This document shows, one piece after another, positions 8,066-17,433 of a stretch of DNA of 61,967 nt (within the stretch, counting starts at the first letter, position 1; each line of letters starts with the position of its first letter). The position numbers were made by a program, and so were the translations under genes. Below the pieces are notes generated by a model. It searched no databases. It was not told where the DNA came from and saw nothing but the letters and a program-made list of their open reading frames with translations. This DNA comes from JAQUCI01 sp034932685 (GTDB taxonomy: Bacteria; Bacillota_I; Bacilli_A; Erysipelotrichales; Erysipelotrichaceae). The stretch lies in the NCBI GenBank assembly GCA_034932685.1, contig JAYFOM010000002.1:1-61967 (forward strand), written 5' to 3'.

Positions 8066-8310
8066 TTTAATAAGAAAAACGATATCTGCTATAGTTTAGT
8101 TTGTACAAAACACAGGAGATATCGCATAAATTTTTTAGTACACCATATAAAATTAAGCTTCATAACATCACAATTAGTATAAATCACTGTCTTTATCACT
8201 GTTAACTATACCTATTTTAACGAAATGATTGCTTAATGTGATTTATAAATCATCTGACTGTTATTGAATGTAAGTTTCTATATCTAGATACTAGACTAAT
8301 CCTTTTTCTT
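8066..8310. repeat. Diverged direct repeat, copy B
   Basis: This is the second copy of the block at 6306-6580. Its hairpin is perfect: CGATATCT (8080-8087) pairs with AGATATCG (8117-8124), and an inner TTTGTACAAA palindrome lies between. On the minus strand the hairpin is followed by TTTTTCTTATT, a good intrinsic terminator shape, roughly 200 bases beyond the gyrA stop codon. It could therefore be the gyrA 3' untranslated region plus terminator, or a small RNA of about 230 nucleotides. The retained pairing in copy A argues that the RNA structure matters. Confidence 0.6.
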
Positions 8311-8323
8311 GTTATTTTATCCC

Positions 8324-10765
8324 TTAACTTTCTTCCTCATTATCAACTATGGCAACCGCAGCCACTTCATGATCTTCGTATAAATTGATCAATTTTACGC
8401 CTTGAGCGTTTCTACCATAAACAGCAACATCTTTTAGTGAGATTCGAATAACAATACCTTCATCAGTAATAATCATTAAATCTTCATCACCATTCACCGC
8501 TCTCAATGATACTAATTCCCCATTGCGCTCAGTAATATTAACTGTCTTAACTCCTTTGGCTCCTCTACTAGTCAAACGGTATTCTTCAAGTGCAGATTTT
8601 TTACCATATCCTTTTTTAGTGACAACAAGAATGTATTTTCCTTCTTGATCAGTTGCCATACCAATAACTTTATTGCCATCAACATTAAATCCTTTTACAC
8701 CACTGGCGTTTCTACCCATGGGTCTAACATCGCTCTCATTAAAGCGTACAGCTTTACCGTTACTACCACCAATGATAATCTCATCACTACCGGTTGTTAA
8801 CTTGACAGTAACTAACTCATCACCATCTCTTAAACTTATCGCAATTTTGCCAGTTTGTCTGATTGAACTAAATTCAGCCATTGCAACACGCTTAACTAAA
8901 CCAAGTTGTGTAACAAACATCAAGAATTTGCTTTCTGCGTCTTGGTTGTCTGCGATTATCGCTTTAACTTTTTCGTTTTGATCAAGATTCAATAAATTAA
9001 CCACCGGTATGCCTTTAGCTATTCTTCCAGCACTTGGTACTTGATAACCTTTAATTCGATAAACTTTACCAAAGTTTGTAAATAACATTAAATGGTCGTG
9101 GGTTGACATCTTGATAAATAGATCAATGACGTCATCACTGTTTACCGTCATGCCTTTTACCCCCTTACCACCACGATTTTGTAGGCGATAAGTATCGGTA
9201 GGAATACGCTTGATGTACCCGTTGGCTGTCATACTTACAAAAATTTCTTCTTGTGGTATTAAGTCTTCATCTTGCATGTCAATATCAGCTTCGATTATCT
9301 CTGTTCTGCGTTTATCACTAAAACGTTGTTTAACTGCATTGAGTTCATCCTTAATAATAGTTACAACCCTAAAATGATTCGCAAGAATATCTTTAAGATC
9401 AGCAATATCGTTTATTAAACCATCATACTCTTCTTCGATCTTTTCTCTTTCAAGTCCGGTTAAACGTCTAAAACGCATATCTAAAATAGCTTTTGCTTGT
9501 ATTTCGGATAATTTAAACTCTTCCATTAAGCGGGTTTGCGCAACATTATCGTCACTTGAGCTACGTATTAGATGCAAAATAGCATCGATATTATCTAAAG
9601 CAATTTTTAATCCTAATAGAATATGTGCTCTTTCTTCAGCTTTCTTTAATAAGAAATCTGTTCTTCTTCTTGTTACATCTATTTGATGTTCAATATAAAG
9701 TTGCAACATATCCTTTAAATTCATTAGTTTTGGTGCAAACTTATCTAGTGCCAACATGTTTACACCAAAGGTAGTTTGTAACGCTGTCATTCGATATAAC
9801 TGATTTAAAATAACTTCAGCTTGTATATCTTTTCTTAACTCTATGACTATTTTTATACCATCCCGATTTGACTCATCTCTTAAATCAGTGATTCCCTCAA
9901 CTCTCTTGTCGCGAACAAGATCAGCAATCTTTTCAATCAAAGTAGCCTTGTTTACTTGATATGGAATTTCAGTAACAATGATCTGTGGTTTGCCATTCGC
10001 TAACTCTTCTATAGCTATTTTAGCGCGACAGGTCAAAGAACCTCTTCCAGTCTCATAGGCTTGTTTAATTCCAGCTCTTCCTAAAATATAACCACCGGTT
10101 GGAAAATCGGGTCCACTAATATAATTTTCCATTAACTCGAGGGTTGTAATTTCAGGGTTTTCCATTACAGCGATTGCTGCATCAATGGTTTCTTGTAGAT
10201 TATGAGGTGGAATATTGGTCGCCATACCTACAGCGATCCCTGATGCACCATTAACTAATAAATTAGGAAAACGAGCAGGAAGTACTTCTGGTTCTTTTTC
10301 TTCACCATCATAGTTGTCGATAAAATCTACAGTATCAAGTTTTAAATCTTTCAATAGTTCCATTGCGATTTTTGACATTCGTGCTTCGGTGTAACGCATC
10401 GCTGCTGCACCATCACCATCAATAGAACCAAAGTTACCATGACCGTCAACTAACTCATAACGATAAGAAAAGCTCTGTGCCATTCTTACCATGGATTCAT
10501 AAACTGCTGAATCACCATGAGGGTGGTATTTACCTATTACTTCACCGACGATACGTGCTGATTTTTTATGTGGTTTATCACTATACATCCCTAAATCATT
10601 CATCGCATATAAAATTCGACGATGTACAGGCTTCATCCCATCTCTTACATCGGGTAATGCTCGAGCCACAATGACTGACATTGCATACTCTAAAAAAGAT
10701 GCTCGCATTTCACTTGAAATGTTTATTTGATCAATCTTGCCATGATTGTGTTCTAGTTCGTTCAT
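8324..10765 (-). CDS. gyrA: DNA gyrase subunit A
   Basis: This is the DNA-breaking and rejoining subunit of gyrase. The catalytic tyrosine is in AAMRYTEARM (Tyr125). The quinolone-resistance region reads HPHGDSAVYE, with Ser86 and Glu90, the residues typical of sensitive Gram-positive gyrases. Six repeated beta-pinwheel blades fill residues 505-805, and the GyrA-box QNRGGKG is visible (about 527-533), so this is gyrase rather than topoisomerase IV. At 813 residues it is full length. The start at 10765 has GGGGGTG upstream and lies ten bases after the gyrB stop, forming a recF-gyrB-gyrA operon. Confidence 0.97.
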   Translation of the reverse strand: MNELEHNHGKIDQINISSEMRASFLEYAMSVIVARALPDVRDGMKPVHRRILYAMNDLGMYSDKPHKKSARIVGEVIGKYHPHGDSAVYESMVRMAQSFSYRYELVDGHGNFGSIDGDGAAAMRYTEARMSKIAMELLKDLKLDTVDFIDNYDGEEKEPEVLPARFPNLLVNGASGIAVGMATNIPPHNLQETIDAAIAVMENPEITTLELMENYISGPDFPTGGYILGRAGIKQAYETGRGSLTCRAKIAIEELANGKPQIIVTEIPYQVNKATLIEKIADLVRDKRVEGITDLRDESNRDGIKIVIELRKDIQAEVILNQLYRMTALQTTFGVNMLALDKFAPKLMNLKDMLQLYIEHQIDVTRRRTDFLLKKAEERAHILLGLKIALDNIDAILHLIRSSSDDNVAQTRLMEEFKLSEIQAKAILDMRFRRLTGLEREKIEEEYDGLINDIADLKDILANHFRVVTIIKDELNAVKQRFSDKRRTEIIEADIDMQDEDLIPQEEIFVSMTANGYIKRIPTDTYRLQNRGGKGVKGMTVNSDDVIDLFIKMSTHDHLMLFTNFGKVYRIKGYQVPSAGRIAKGIPVVNLLNLDQNEKVKAIIADNQDAESKFLMFVTQLGLVKRVAMAEFSSIRQTGKIAISLRDGDELVTVKLTTGSDEIIIGGSNGKAVRFNESDVRPMGRNASGVKGFNVDGNKVIGMATDQEGKYILVVTKKGYGKKSALEEYRLTSRGAKGVKTVNITERNGELVSLRAVNGDEDLMIITDEGIVIRISLKDVAVYGRNAQGVKLINLYEDHEVAAVAIVDNEEES

Positions 10766-10775
10766 CTTGCACCCC

Positions 10776-12701
10776 CTAAATATCTAGATTACGGACAAAC
10801 TGTGCATTGTCTGTTATGTAATTTCTTCTTGGCTCTACATCATCACCCATCAACATATCAAAGACCATATCTGCATCTACTGCGTCTTCAATAGTTACTT
10901 GAATAAGGGTTCTGTTTTCTGGATTCATTGTTGTTTCCCACAATTGTTCAGGGTTCATTTCTCCTAAACCTTTATATCTTTGAATATTGAATTTATCTTT
11001 AAACTCTTCTTTGATTACATCCATTTCTTTTTCGTTGTATGCATATCTGATCATATTGCCTTTTTGTGCTTTAAATAGTGGTGGTTGGGCAATATATACA
11101 TAGCCTTGTTCAATAATTGGTCTAAGATAGCGGAAAAAGAACGTTAATAAAAGTGTTCTAATATGTGCGCCATCAACATCCGCATCTGTCATTATTACTA
11201 TTTTATGATATCTTAGCTTTGCTGTATCCATCTCTTCACCGATGCCACAACCAAAAGCTGTGATCATAGATCTTATTTCGTTATTATCAAAAATGCGATG
11301 TAATCTTGCTTTTTCAACATTTAGAATTTTTCCTCTTAGTGGTAGTATTGCTTGAAATTTGCTATTTCTTCCTTGTTTTGCACTACCACCAGCAGAATCA
11401 CCCTCAACGATGTATATTTCTGATAATGAGGCGTCTTTTGAAGAACAATCAGCTAACTTTCCTGGTAACGATGATATTTCAAGCACTCCTTTACGTCTAG
11501 TTAGCTCTCTTGCTTTCTTAGCTGCTAAACGTGCTTTTGCGGCGATAATAGCTTTATCCATTATTATCTTAGCTTCACTTGGATTCTCTAATAAAAATCT
11601 TTCAAGTTGCGCGCCTAATATGTTAGAAACTATTTTTCTAACTTCCGAGTTTCCTAACTTTGTTTTAGTTTGTCCTTCATATTGCGGATCTGGATGTTTT
11701 ACAGAGATAATAGCTGTTAATCCTTCTCTAGCATCATCTCCTTGTAGTGGTTCATCATCTTTCTTCAAGAAATTGTTATCTTTAGCGTAATTGTTTATGA
11801 TCCTTGTTAATGCTAACCTAAAACCTTCTTCGTGAGTACCACCTTCTTGGGTGTTAATGTTATTACAAAACGAGAAAATGTTTGGTTGATAACCATCATT
11901 GTATTGTAATCCAATTTCAACCATCGTTCCTTCTTCTTCACCTTCAACATAAATAACCTCTTTGTGTATTGGTGATTTGTTCTTGTTTATAAATTCAATA
12001 TACTCTTTTATTCCACCTTCATAGTGAAATGTTAATACTTTATTATCTTCTCTTCTTTGATCATCAAAAACAATCTTGATTCCTTTATTTAAAAATGCAA
12101 GTTGTCTTAAACGATCTCTTAAAACATCATGATTAAAAACCACTGTCTCGGTAAATATTGTAGGGTCAGGCTTAAAGCGAACAAGGCTTCCATGTTTATC
12201 AGGATCGCATTTATCAATTTGCGCTAACGGTTTAACGGCTTTACCACCATTTTCAAATCTAATAAAATACACTTTTGAATCAATGTAGATATATACTTCT
12301 AAAAACTCGGATAATGCATTAACAACACTTGCGCCTACTCCATGTAAGCCACCTGAAACCTTGTACGCACCACCCCCAAATTTTCCACCCGCATGTAGCA
12401 CAGTAAAAATGGTCTCAACTGTTGATTTACCCGTTTTCTTATGAATCTCTACTGGCATACCACGGCCATTATCTTCAACTGTTACAATGTTATCCTTATC
12501 GACATTTACAGTTACGATATTGGCGTATCCTGCTAACGCTTCATCGATTGCATTATCTACAATCTCCCACACTAAATGATGTAATCCTCGCTCTGATGTT
12601 GTGGCGATATACATTCCTGGACGTTTTCTTACTGCTTCTAAACCCTCAAGTACTTGTATATCATCAGCACCATATGAGTGTTCTACTCTATTTTCTACCA
12701 T
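10776..12701 (-). CDS. gyrB: DNA gyrase subunit B
   Basis: This is the ATPase subunit of gyrase. The GHKL ATPase site shows EIVDNAIDEA (about 46-55), DNGRGMPV and GGLHGVGASVVNALS. The Toprim domain carries EGDSAGGSAKQGR (about 428-440) and DADVDGAHIRTLL (about 501-513). The C-terminal YKGLGEMNPEQLWETTM motif is present. The 641-residue length is normal for Gram-positive GyrB. Its ATG at 12701 directly abuts the recF stop codon, and its RBS (AAGGAG) lies inside the recF 3' end, so translation is coupled to recF. Confidence 0.97.
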   Translation of the reverse strand: MVENRVEHSYGADDIQVLEGLEAVRKRPGMYIATTSERGLHHLVWEIVDNAIDEALAGYANIVTVNVDKDNIVTVEDNGRGMPVEIHKKTGKSTVETIFTVLHAGGKFGGGAYKVSGGLHGVGASVVNALSEFLEVYIYIDSKVYFIRFENGGKAVKPLAQIDKCDPDKHGSLVRFKPDPTIFTETVVFNHDVLRDRLRQLAFLNKGIKIVFDDQRREDNKVLTFHYEGGIKEYIEFINKNKSPIHKEVIYVEGEEEGTMVEIGLQYNDGYQPNIFSFCNNINTQEGGTHEEGFRLALTRIINNYAKDNNFLKKDDEPLQGDDAREGLTAIISVKHPDPQYEGQTKTKLGNSEVRKIVSNILGAQLERFLLENPSEAKIIMDKAIIAAKARLAAKKARELTRRKGVLEISSLPGKLADCSSKDASLSEIYIVEGDSAGGSAKQGRNSKFQAILPLRGKILNVEKARLHRIFDNNEIRSMITAFGCGIGEEMDTAKLRYHKIVIMTDADVDGAHIRTLLLTFFFRYLRPIIEQGYVYIAQPPLFKAQKGNMIRYAYNEKEMDVIKEEFKDKFNIQRYKGLGEMNPEQLWETTMNPENRTLIQVTIEDAVDADMVFDMLMGDDVEPRRNYITDNAQFVRNLDI

Positions 12702-13802
12702 TTATACCATCTCCTTCATGTCTATAATCTTTCCCTGATTGATATGAAACAATCTTGTTTTAGTGGGAAGAAATGTCTTTATATCTTCAATATCGGTTGT
12801 TGTGATGATTGTTTGTGCTTGTAAAGGCAAAGCCAACAATAACGCTTTTCGTCTTTTGCCGTCCAACTCTGACAACACATCATCTAATAGTAATACGGGA
12901 TAAGTTTGTTTTTTATCATAGATATAATTGATCAAAGCAATCTTTAACGCTAAGACGATCATTCTTTTCTGACCTTGTGATGCAAAATTAGCAACTACAT
13001 CATCATTGATGTAAAAAACTAAATCATCCTTATGTATACCTACTAACGTTTGTTTTTGTTGTTTATCTCGTAAAAGATATTGCTGATAACGCTTGGCTAA
13101 TATTGTCTCGATATCAACCATTTCTTCTACCGGTTTTAAGTAAACAATCTTAATCGCATCTTCTTTACCAGCAATTTTTTGATAAGCAATAGTTATTCTT
13201 TGATTTAGTTCGTCGATAAATGCTTGTCTCTCTTTGATCAAATATAACTGGTTTTGGATTAGTTGTTGTGTTAAAACTGCTAGATAGGTGTCATCAACAA
13301 CATTAGTCTTAAGAAAGTTGTTACGCTCTTTTAATGTTTTTTGGTATAGATTAAGCTTTATCATATATTCTCTATTTATCTTACCAATTTCTAAATCACA
13401 CAATTTACGACGCAAACGTGGCGCACCATCAAATAGTTGCAGATCATCAGGCACAAACACAACCGCATTTAATACACCGATAAACTCACTTGCCTTTTTA
13501 ACCATTTGTTTTTGGATCGCCAAACTTTTTCCAGCCTTAAATATTTGAGCAAACAGTTGTAAAGCCGATTCATTCTCTTTTATTACACAAAATATCTGTG
13601 CTCTTTCACTATCTTTTAAGATTAAATCTTGATCATTGTTTGTACGAAACGATCGCGTAGCACTAATAAAAGCGATACTTTCCAAAAGATTTGTTTTTCC
13701 TTGGGCGTTATCACCAACAAAAACATTGATAGCTGGTGAAAGTTTGATCTCACAGTTTTGATAGTTACGAAAGTTACGTAACTTTAAGCTCTCAATTATC
13801 AT
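12702..13802 (-). CDS. recF: DNA replication and repair protein RecF
   Basis: RecF is an SMC-like ATPase that directs RecOR to single-strand gaps. Walker A GDNAQGKT is at residues 30-37; the signature SQGQKR is near 273-279, and the Walker B LLLDDVLSELD near 302-312. It has 366 residues, normal length. Its ATG overlaps the yaaA stop (ATGA), and its 3' end contains the gyrB RBS. This dnaN-yaaA-recF-gyrB order is the ancestral Firmicutes origin arrangement. Confidence 0.96.
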   Translation of the reverse strand: MIIESLKLRNFRNYQNCEIKLSPAINVFVGDNAQGKTNLLESIAFISATRSFRTNNDQDLILKDSERAQIFCVIKENESALQLFAQIFKAGKSLAIQKQMVKKASEFIGVLNAVVFVPDDLQLFDGAPRLRRKLCDLEIGKINREYMIKLNLYQKTLKERNNFLKTNVVDDTYLAVLTQQLIQNQLYLIKERQAFIDELNQRITIAYQKIAGKEDAIKIVYLKPVEEMVDIETILAKRYQQYLLRDKQQKQTLVGIHKDDLVFYINDDVVANFASQGQKRMIVLALKIALINYIYDKKQTYPVLLLDDVLSELDGKRRKALLLALPLQAQTIITTTDIEDIKTFLPTKTRLFHINQGKIIDMKEMV

Positions 13803-14002
13803 TTGCCTATTTTAAAAATCTTGCCTTCAATATTAACCTCATCACCAGCATACAATTTACGACCTCTTCGATCTTCTTTAGAGTTGTTAACACTGATTTT
13901 AAGTGTCTTGACTAGTAATTTAGCTTCGCCGCCTGATGAGGCTATATCAACCATTTTCAACAGTTGTTGCAAGGTTATATATTCGGATGTAATTTTGATC
14001 AT
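13799..14002 (-). CDS. yaaA: S4-domain RNA-binding protein YaaA
   Basis: This 67-residue protein is a single S4 RNA-binding domain: LQQLLKMVDIASSGGEAK, then a VNNSKEDRRGRKLYAGDEV core. The family is a ribosome-assembly-linked small protein found between dnaN and recF in Bacillus and relatives. It overlaps recF by four bases. It has its own -10 (TATAAT on the minus strand at 14038-14043) just after a dnaN terminator, so yaaA-recF-gyrB-gyrA may form a separate transcript. Confidence 0.9.
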   Translation of the reverse strand: MIKITSEYITLQQLLKMVDIASSGGEAKLLVKTLKISVNNSKEDRRGRKLYAGDEVNIEGKIFKIGK

Positions 14003-14047
14003 TGTGTGCCTTTCTTGTGTTGTTAAGAGACGTTACTATTATAACAT

Positions 14048-14079
14048 AAAAACCATCCTAATGAAAGTTTTGGATGGTT
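14048..14079 (-). terminator. Terminator after dnaN
   Basis: On the minus strand AACCATCC (14072-14079) pairs with GGATGGTT (14051-14058) around a 13-base loop and runs into TTTTTATG. It separates dnaN from yaaA and overlaps the yaaA promoter region. Confidence 0.7.
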
Positions 14080-14142
14080 AATGATTAATGATTAATTGGT
14101 GTTGTTTTGTGTCTTAGAATAAACCTAACACGCCAACAAAAG

Positions 14143-15282
14143 CTAATTATAAGTACGAACAGGTAACACTAGTTGTAGAACGCTGTTATCATCAGTGTTC
14201 TGTACGATAAACGGCTTCATATCACCACTAAAAGATATCTTGACAACCGTTCCACCCAACACTCTAATGGCTCCTAGAACATATCTACTACTAAATGATA
14301 TTTCAATCGGATCACCGCTATAAGAAATCGTATCAATTTTCTCAACTGATGAACCAACCTCTTGTGATTTAGTTGATATATATACTTCGTCACTATTAGC
14401 TGAAAGTTTAACAATTGAAATGCCATCACTTTTAATAAATTGTGCTCTATCAATCGCATTTAGAATGTCCCGCGCATCAACAACTAATTCGTGTTTAAAC
14501 TCTGTAGGTATCAATCTGTTTGTTTCTGGGTAAGTCCCATCAATAAGTCTAGTTTGGATAACAGTATCTTCTATCCAAAATTGGGCTTTTTTATCAGAAA
14601 CGGCAATAAGTATTTTCTCGTCTTTTTCGAATATCCGTGACAACTCATTTGAACTCTTACCAACTTCATTTAAGCTTTTAGCTGGTATTGTTATGTTGAA
14701 CTTGTTTTCCGTGTCTAATGTAACTACTTTACGCGCTAAACGATAGCTATCAGTAGCAACACATTCAAGTTCTATGCCATCACACTTGAAATTGACACCA
14801 GTTAAAACCGGTCTTGTTTCCTTATCGCTTGCCGCAAAGCAAGTTTGTGTTATTATCTTCATTAAAACATCAGCTTCTAATTTAAATTGATTTGCCGGTT
14901 GTGAAAAATCAATAGCTGGATAATCCTCCACATTCATTCCATTCAATTTAAACTCAGCAGCTTGCCAACTAAACTTAGTTAAGGTGCCATCAATTGTTTC
15001 AATTTCAATTTCATCAGCATCTATCTTTCTTACAAGCTCTAAGATATTACGCGCTTCAATAACAACAGCTCCTGTTTCCTTAATATCAAGTAAAAAATCA
15101 GAACCTTTCTTGATTGTTTTTTTGATTGATATATCAGCATCACTGCCAGTTAAACAAATCTCGTCTTCTTTCACTTCGATTTTGATACCAGATAATAACG
15201 GTAACGGTGAGTTCGCCGAGATCGCTCTTGCTACAGTTGATAAAGCTCCATAAAAATCTTTTTTGGATATTTTGAAATACAC
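14143..15282 (-). CDS. dnaN: DNA polymerase III sliding clamp (beta)
   Basis: DnaN is the processivity clamp. The 379-residue protein shows the three-fold clamp architecture, with recognisable stretches GALSTVARAISANSPLPLLSGIKI near the N terminus and the C-terminal PFIVQNTDDNSVLQLVLPVR clamp tail. The start is GTG at 15282 with GGAGG about nine bases upstream; no ATG fits the family N terminus. It follows dnaA by about 150 bases. Confidence 0.96.
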   Translation of the reverse strand: MYFKISKKDFYGALSTVARAISANSPLPLLSGIKIEVKEDEICLTGSDADISIKKTIKKGSDFLLDIKETGAVVIEARNILELVRKIDADEIEIETIDGTLTKFSWQAAEFKLNGMNVEDYPAIDFSQPANQFKLEADVLMKIITQTCFAASDKETRPVLTGVNFKCDGIELECVATDSYRLARKVVTLDTENKFNITIPAKSLNEVGKSSNELSRIFEKDEKILIAVSDKKAQFWIEDTVIQTRLIDGTYPETNRLIPTEFKHELVVDARDILNAIDRAQFIKSDGISIVKLSANSDEVYISTKSQEVGSSVEKIDTISYSGDPIEISFSSRYVLGAIRVLGGTVVKISFSGDMKPFIVQNTDDNSVLQLVLPVRTYN

Positions 15283-15429
15283 GCGGGGTATCCTCCTTTA
15301 TTTATCAATACTAATTTACTTAATAACAATAAGGAATGTGGGTAATGCGGACAAGTGTCATAAAAGCACCTATTCTCCTTATATTTTACCACTTTTTAAT
15401 GTTAATTAAAAGTGAATAAATGTGGATGA
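15283..15429. other. dnaA-dnaN intergenic region with DnaA-box-like sites
   Basis: Two near-consensus DnaA boxes are visible: TGTGGGTAA (around 15337) and TGTGGATGA (15421-15429), each one mismatch from TGTGGATAA. In Bacillus the same gap holds part of the bipartite origin. No gene is seen. Confidence 0.5.
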
Positions 15430-16788
15430 TCAATCATTAAACAAAAGTTTTTCAATATCTTTTATTGCTAAATTTAAAGCAATATCACTCTTTAATTTCT
15501 TCTCAATCTTACGACAAGCATTCATAACAGTTGAGTGATCGCGCTTACCAAATTCATCACCAATCTTCATATATGGAACATCTAAATGTTTACGACACAT
15601 AAACATCGCGATATGCCTAGCATCAGTTATGTTTTTCGTCTTTGTTTTTGATACCAATTGTTGTTTTGTTAATCCATAGTATTCATTAATACATTTTTTA
15701 ATACGATTGATTGTTAACTCATCTTTTTGAGTGATTTCAACATCATCTTTGAAGGCTTCCATAGCTAATTTGAAGTCAATCTCTTTATTATCACCATATT
15801 GAATCGAAAAGAATATCAAACGATTAAGAGCGCCTTCTAAACGACGAACATCTTGGGAGTAATTAGTTGCGATATAAGTTAATACATCTTCGTTGATTGA
15901 TGAACAATCTATACTACGATTTGATAGTTTTACCTTAAGTATCTTTAATGCTGTTTCAAACTCAGGAGAATCAATGCCAAAAATCAAACCATTAGAGAAA
16001 CGACTAACTAACCGCTCTTCTAACCCTTTAATCTCGCGCGGTTTATGATCGCTGGTCAAGACAATACTCTTCTTATTTTTATGAAGTTCGTTGAAGATGT
16101 TAAATAAAATTTCGTGGGTTTTTTCTTTATTGCCAGCTAAAAATTGAATATCATCCAACAGTAAAACATCAAGCGTTTTCAATCTTTCTTTAAAATCATC
16201 TAAAGAATTACTTTTAGCAGCGTTATAAACACCGGTTATAAATTGATCACTAGTCATGTAAAGAACATTCATTTCTGGAGAATTCTTCTTTACATAATTA
16301 CCAATCGAATGAAGCAAGTGCGTTTTTCCAAGACCGGAATTACCATAGATAAATAAAGGCGAATAAAGAAAGTTGTGAGGGTTGTAAGCACAAGCTAAAG
16401 CTGCAGAGTAACATTCTTTATTTGATTGGCCAACTACGAAATTCTCAAAAGTAAAGTCGGAAATAATGTTGTCTTTAATCTCAAAATTTGGTTTTACAGT
16501 ATTGTTACTATATTTAAACTCATTAATATCATCTTGTATTAAAATATTACATGCGACTTCAAAACCAGTAACTTCCTTTAAGCATTCTTCTATGCGCCAA
16601 GCCTCTTGATCCAGTATTGCTTTCTGTAATTTGGTTAAAACAACAACGATCGCTGCTTCTTTATTTAATTTATATAAACGGGTTTCTTCGAAATATGTAT
16701 TAAAAACAACGCTATCAAAATAATCTTTTTGTAGCAAGACTTGTTTCGTCTGGTTCCATATTTCATTAAGATTTAAAGTGGTATCCAA
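15430..16788 (-). CDS. dnaA: Chromosomal replication initiator DnaA
   Basis: DnaA opens oriC. Domain I is at residues 1-80, a short linker follows, and the AAA+ core has Walker A GNSGLGKTH (149-157) and Walker B VLLLDDIQF. The C-terminal helix-turn-helix ends with the DnaA signature KRDHSTVMNACRKI, which reads DnaA boxes. At 452 residues it is full length. The best start is a TTG at 16788 (MDTTLNLNEIW); no in-frame ATG lies upstream. DnaA boxes on both sides (oriC and the dnaN gap) suggest autorepression. Confidence 0.97.
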   Translation of the reverse strand: MDTTLNLNEIWNQTKQVLLQKDYFDSVVFNTYFEETRLYKLNKEAAIVVVLTKLQKAILDQEAWRIEECLKEVTGFEVACNILIQDDINEFKYSNNTVKPNFEIKDNIISDFTFENFVVGQSNKECYSAALACAYNPHNFLYSPLFIYGNSGLGKTHLLHSIGNYVKKNSPEMNVLYMTSDQFITGVYNAAKSNSLDDFKERLKTLDVLLLDDIQFLAGNKEKTHEILFNIFNELHKNKKSIVLTSDHKPREIKGLEERLVSRFSNGLIFGIDSPEFETALKILKVKLSNRSIDCSSINEDVLTYIATNYSQDVRRLEGALNRLIFFSIQYGDNKEIDFKLAMEAFKDDVEITQKDELTINRIKKCINEYYGLTKQQLVSKTKTKNITDARHIAMFMCRKHLDVPYMKIGDEFGKRDHSTVMNACRKIEKKLKSDIALNLAIKDIEKLLFND

Positions 16789-17268
16789 AGTGCAACATCC
16801 CTTCAGTAACTATAATACTAAACCATTGTATAGTTAATTTCTATATGAAAAAACATGAAACAAAGTTATCAACATCCAATCACCAGCTAAATAGCTTTAT
16901 ATATAAAGGATATATAGTTGTTTAGGCACTTATCAACAACTTTATAAATGTGGAGAAATTGTGGAATTCTTATGTGGATAACTATTATTGTGGACAGTGG
17001 GGATAACGTTGTGGAAAACACTTACAACCCACAACACATTGTGGATAAAAATACGTTAATAATAAAGAATAATTTACAAAAATTAACATAATCAACAATG
17101 GACTATCCCCATAGCAAATCTATTGCGCAGACAGTGGTGGTTATCTTTTCATCGTTATTTTAAGCGCTTTTATGGAAAAAGGTTTTGTTTGACTTATACT
17201 ATTTAATCGGCTATAATCATAAAGCAATTGCTCAATTTGTATCAACAAAAAAGTAGGAGGTGGCTTTT
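16789..17268. other. oriC: Origin of replication oriC
   Basis: Between the divergent dnaA and rpmH genes lie at least seven DnaA-box-like 9-mers. Two are perfect TGTGGATAA (16973-16981, 17040-17048). TGGGGATAA (16998-17006), TGTGGAGAA (16949-16957) and TGTGGAAAA (17010-17018) each differ by one base, and two are TTATCAACA in the reverse sense (16866-16874, 16930-16938). An AT-rich stretch at 17046-17095 beside the last perfect box is the likely unwinding element, and its TAATAATAA run resembles DnaA-trio repeats. A second AT-rich patch is at 16890-16920. Gene orientation diverges here, as expected for leading-strand bias. Confidence 0.92.
17189..17217 (+). promoter_or_regulatory. rpmH promoter
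   Basis: TTGACT (17189-17194) and a perfect TATAAT (17212-17217) are separated by 17 bases. This is a strong SigA-type promoter 52 bases upstream of the rpmH start. Confidence 0.9.
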
Positions 17269-17403
17269 GTGAAAAGAACATATCAACCGAGCAAAAGGAA
17301 ACACCAAAAAGTCCACGGATTCAGATCTCGTATGAAATCAGTAGGGGGTCGTAAAGTGTTAGCCCGTCGTCGCGCCAAAGGCAGAAAGGTGTTGTCGGCA
17401 TAA
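17269..17403 (+). CDS. rpmH: 50S ribosomal protein L34
   Basis: The 44-residue product MKRTYQPSKRKHQKVHGFRS...ARRRAKGRKVLSA is plainly L34, a highly basic large-subunit protein. The start is GTG at 17269 with AGGAGG nine bases upstream. It is the first gene rightward of oriC, under a strong promoter, and co-transcribed with rnpA through a partial terminator. Confidence 0.97.
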   Translation: MKRTYQPSKRKHQKVHGFRSRMKSVGGRKVLARRRAKGRKVLSA

Positions 17404-17406
17404 TCA

Positions 17407-17429
17407 AGTCACCTAAGGTGGCTTTTTTT
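17407..17429 (+). terminator. rpmH-rnpA intergenic hairpin
   Basis: AGTCACC (17407-17413) pairs with GGTGGCT (17417-17423) around a TAA loop, followed by seven T. It would lower rnpA relative to rpmH output. The only purine-rich RBS-like sequence for rnpA (AAGGTGG, 17415-17421) lies inside the stem, so the same hairpin may also hide the rnpA ribosome site. Confidence 0.8.
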
Positions 17430-17433
17430 CACT

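Noticed and set aside
6306..8310. Repeats A and B as remnants of an insertion sequence
   Set aside because: Neither copy has any trace of a transposase frame, terminal inverted repeats or target duplication, and the internal hairpin is not at the ends.
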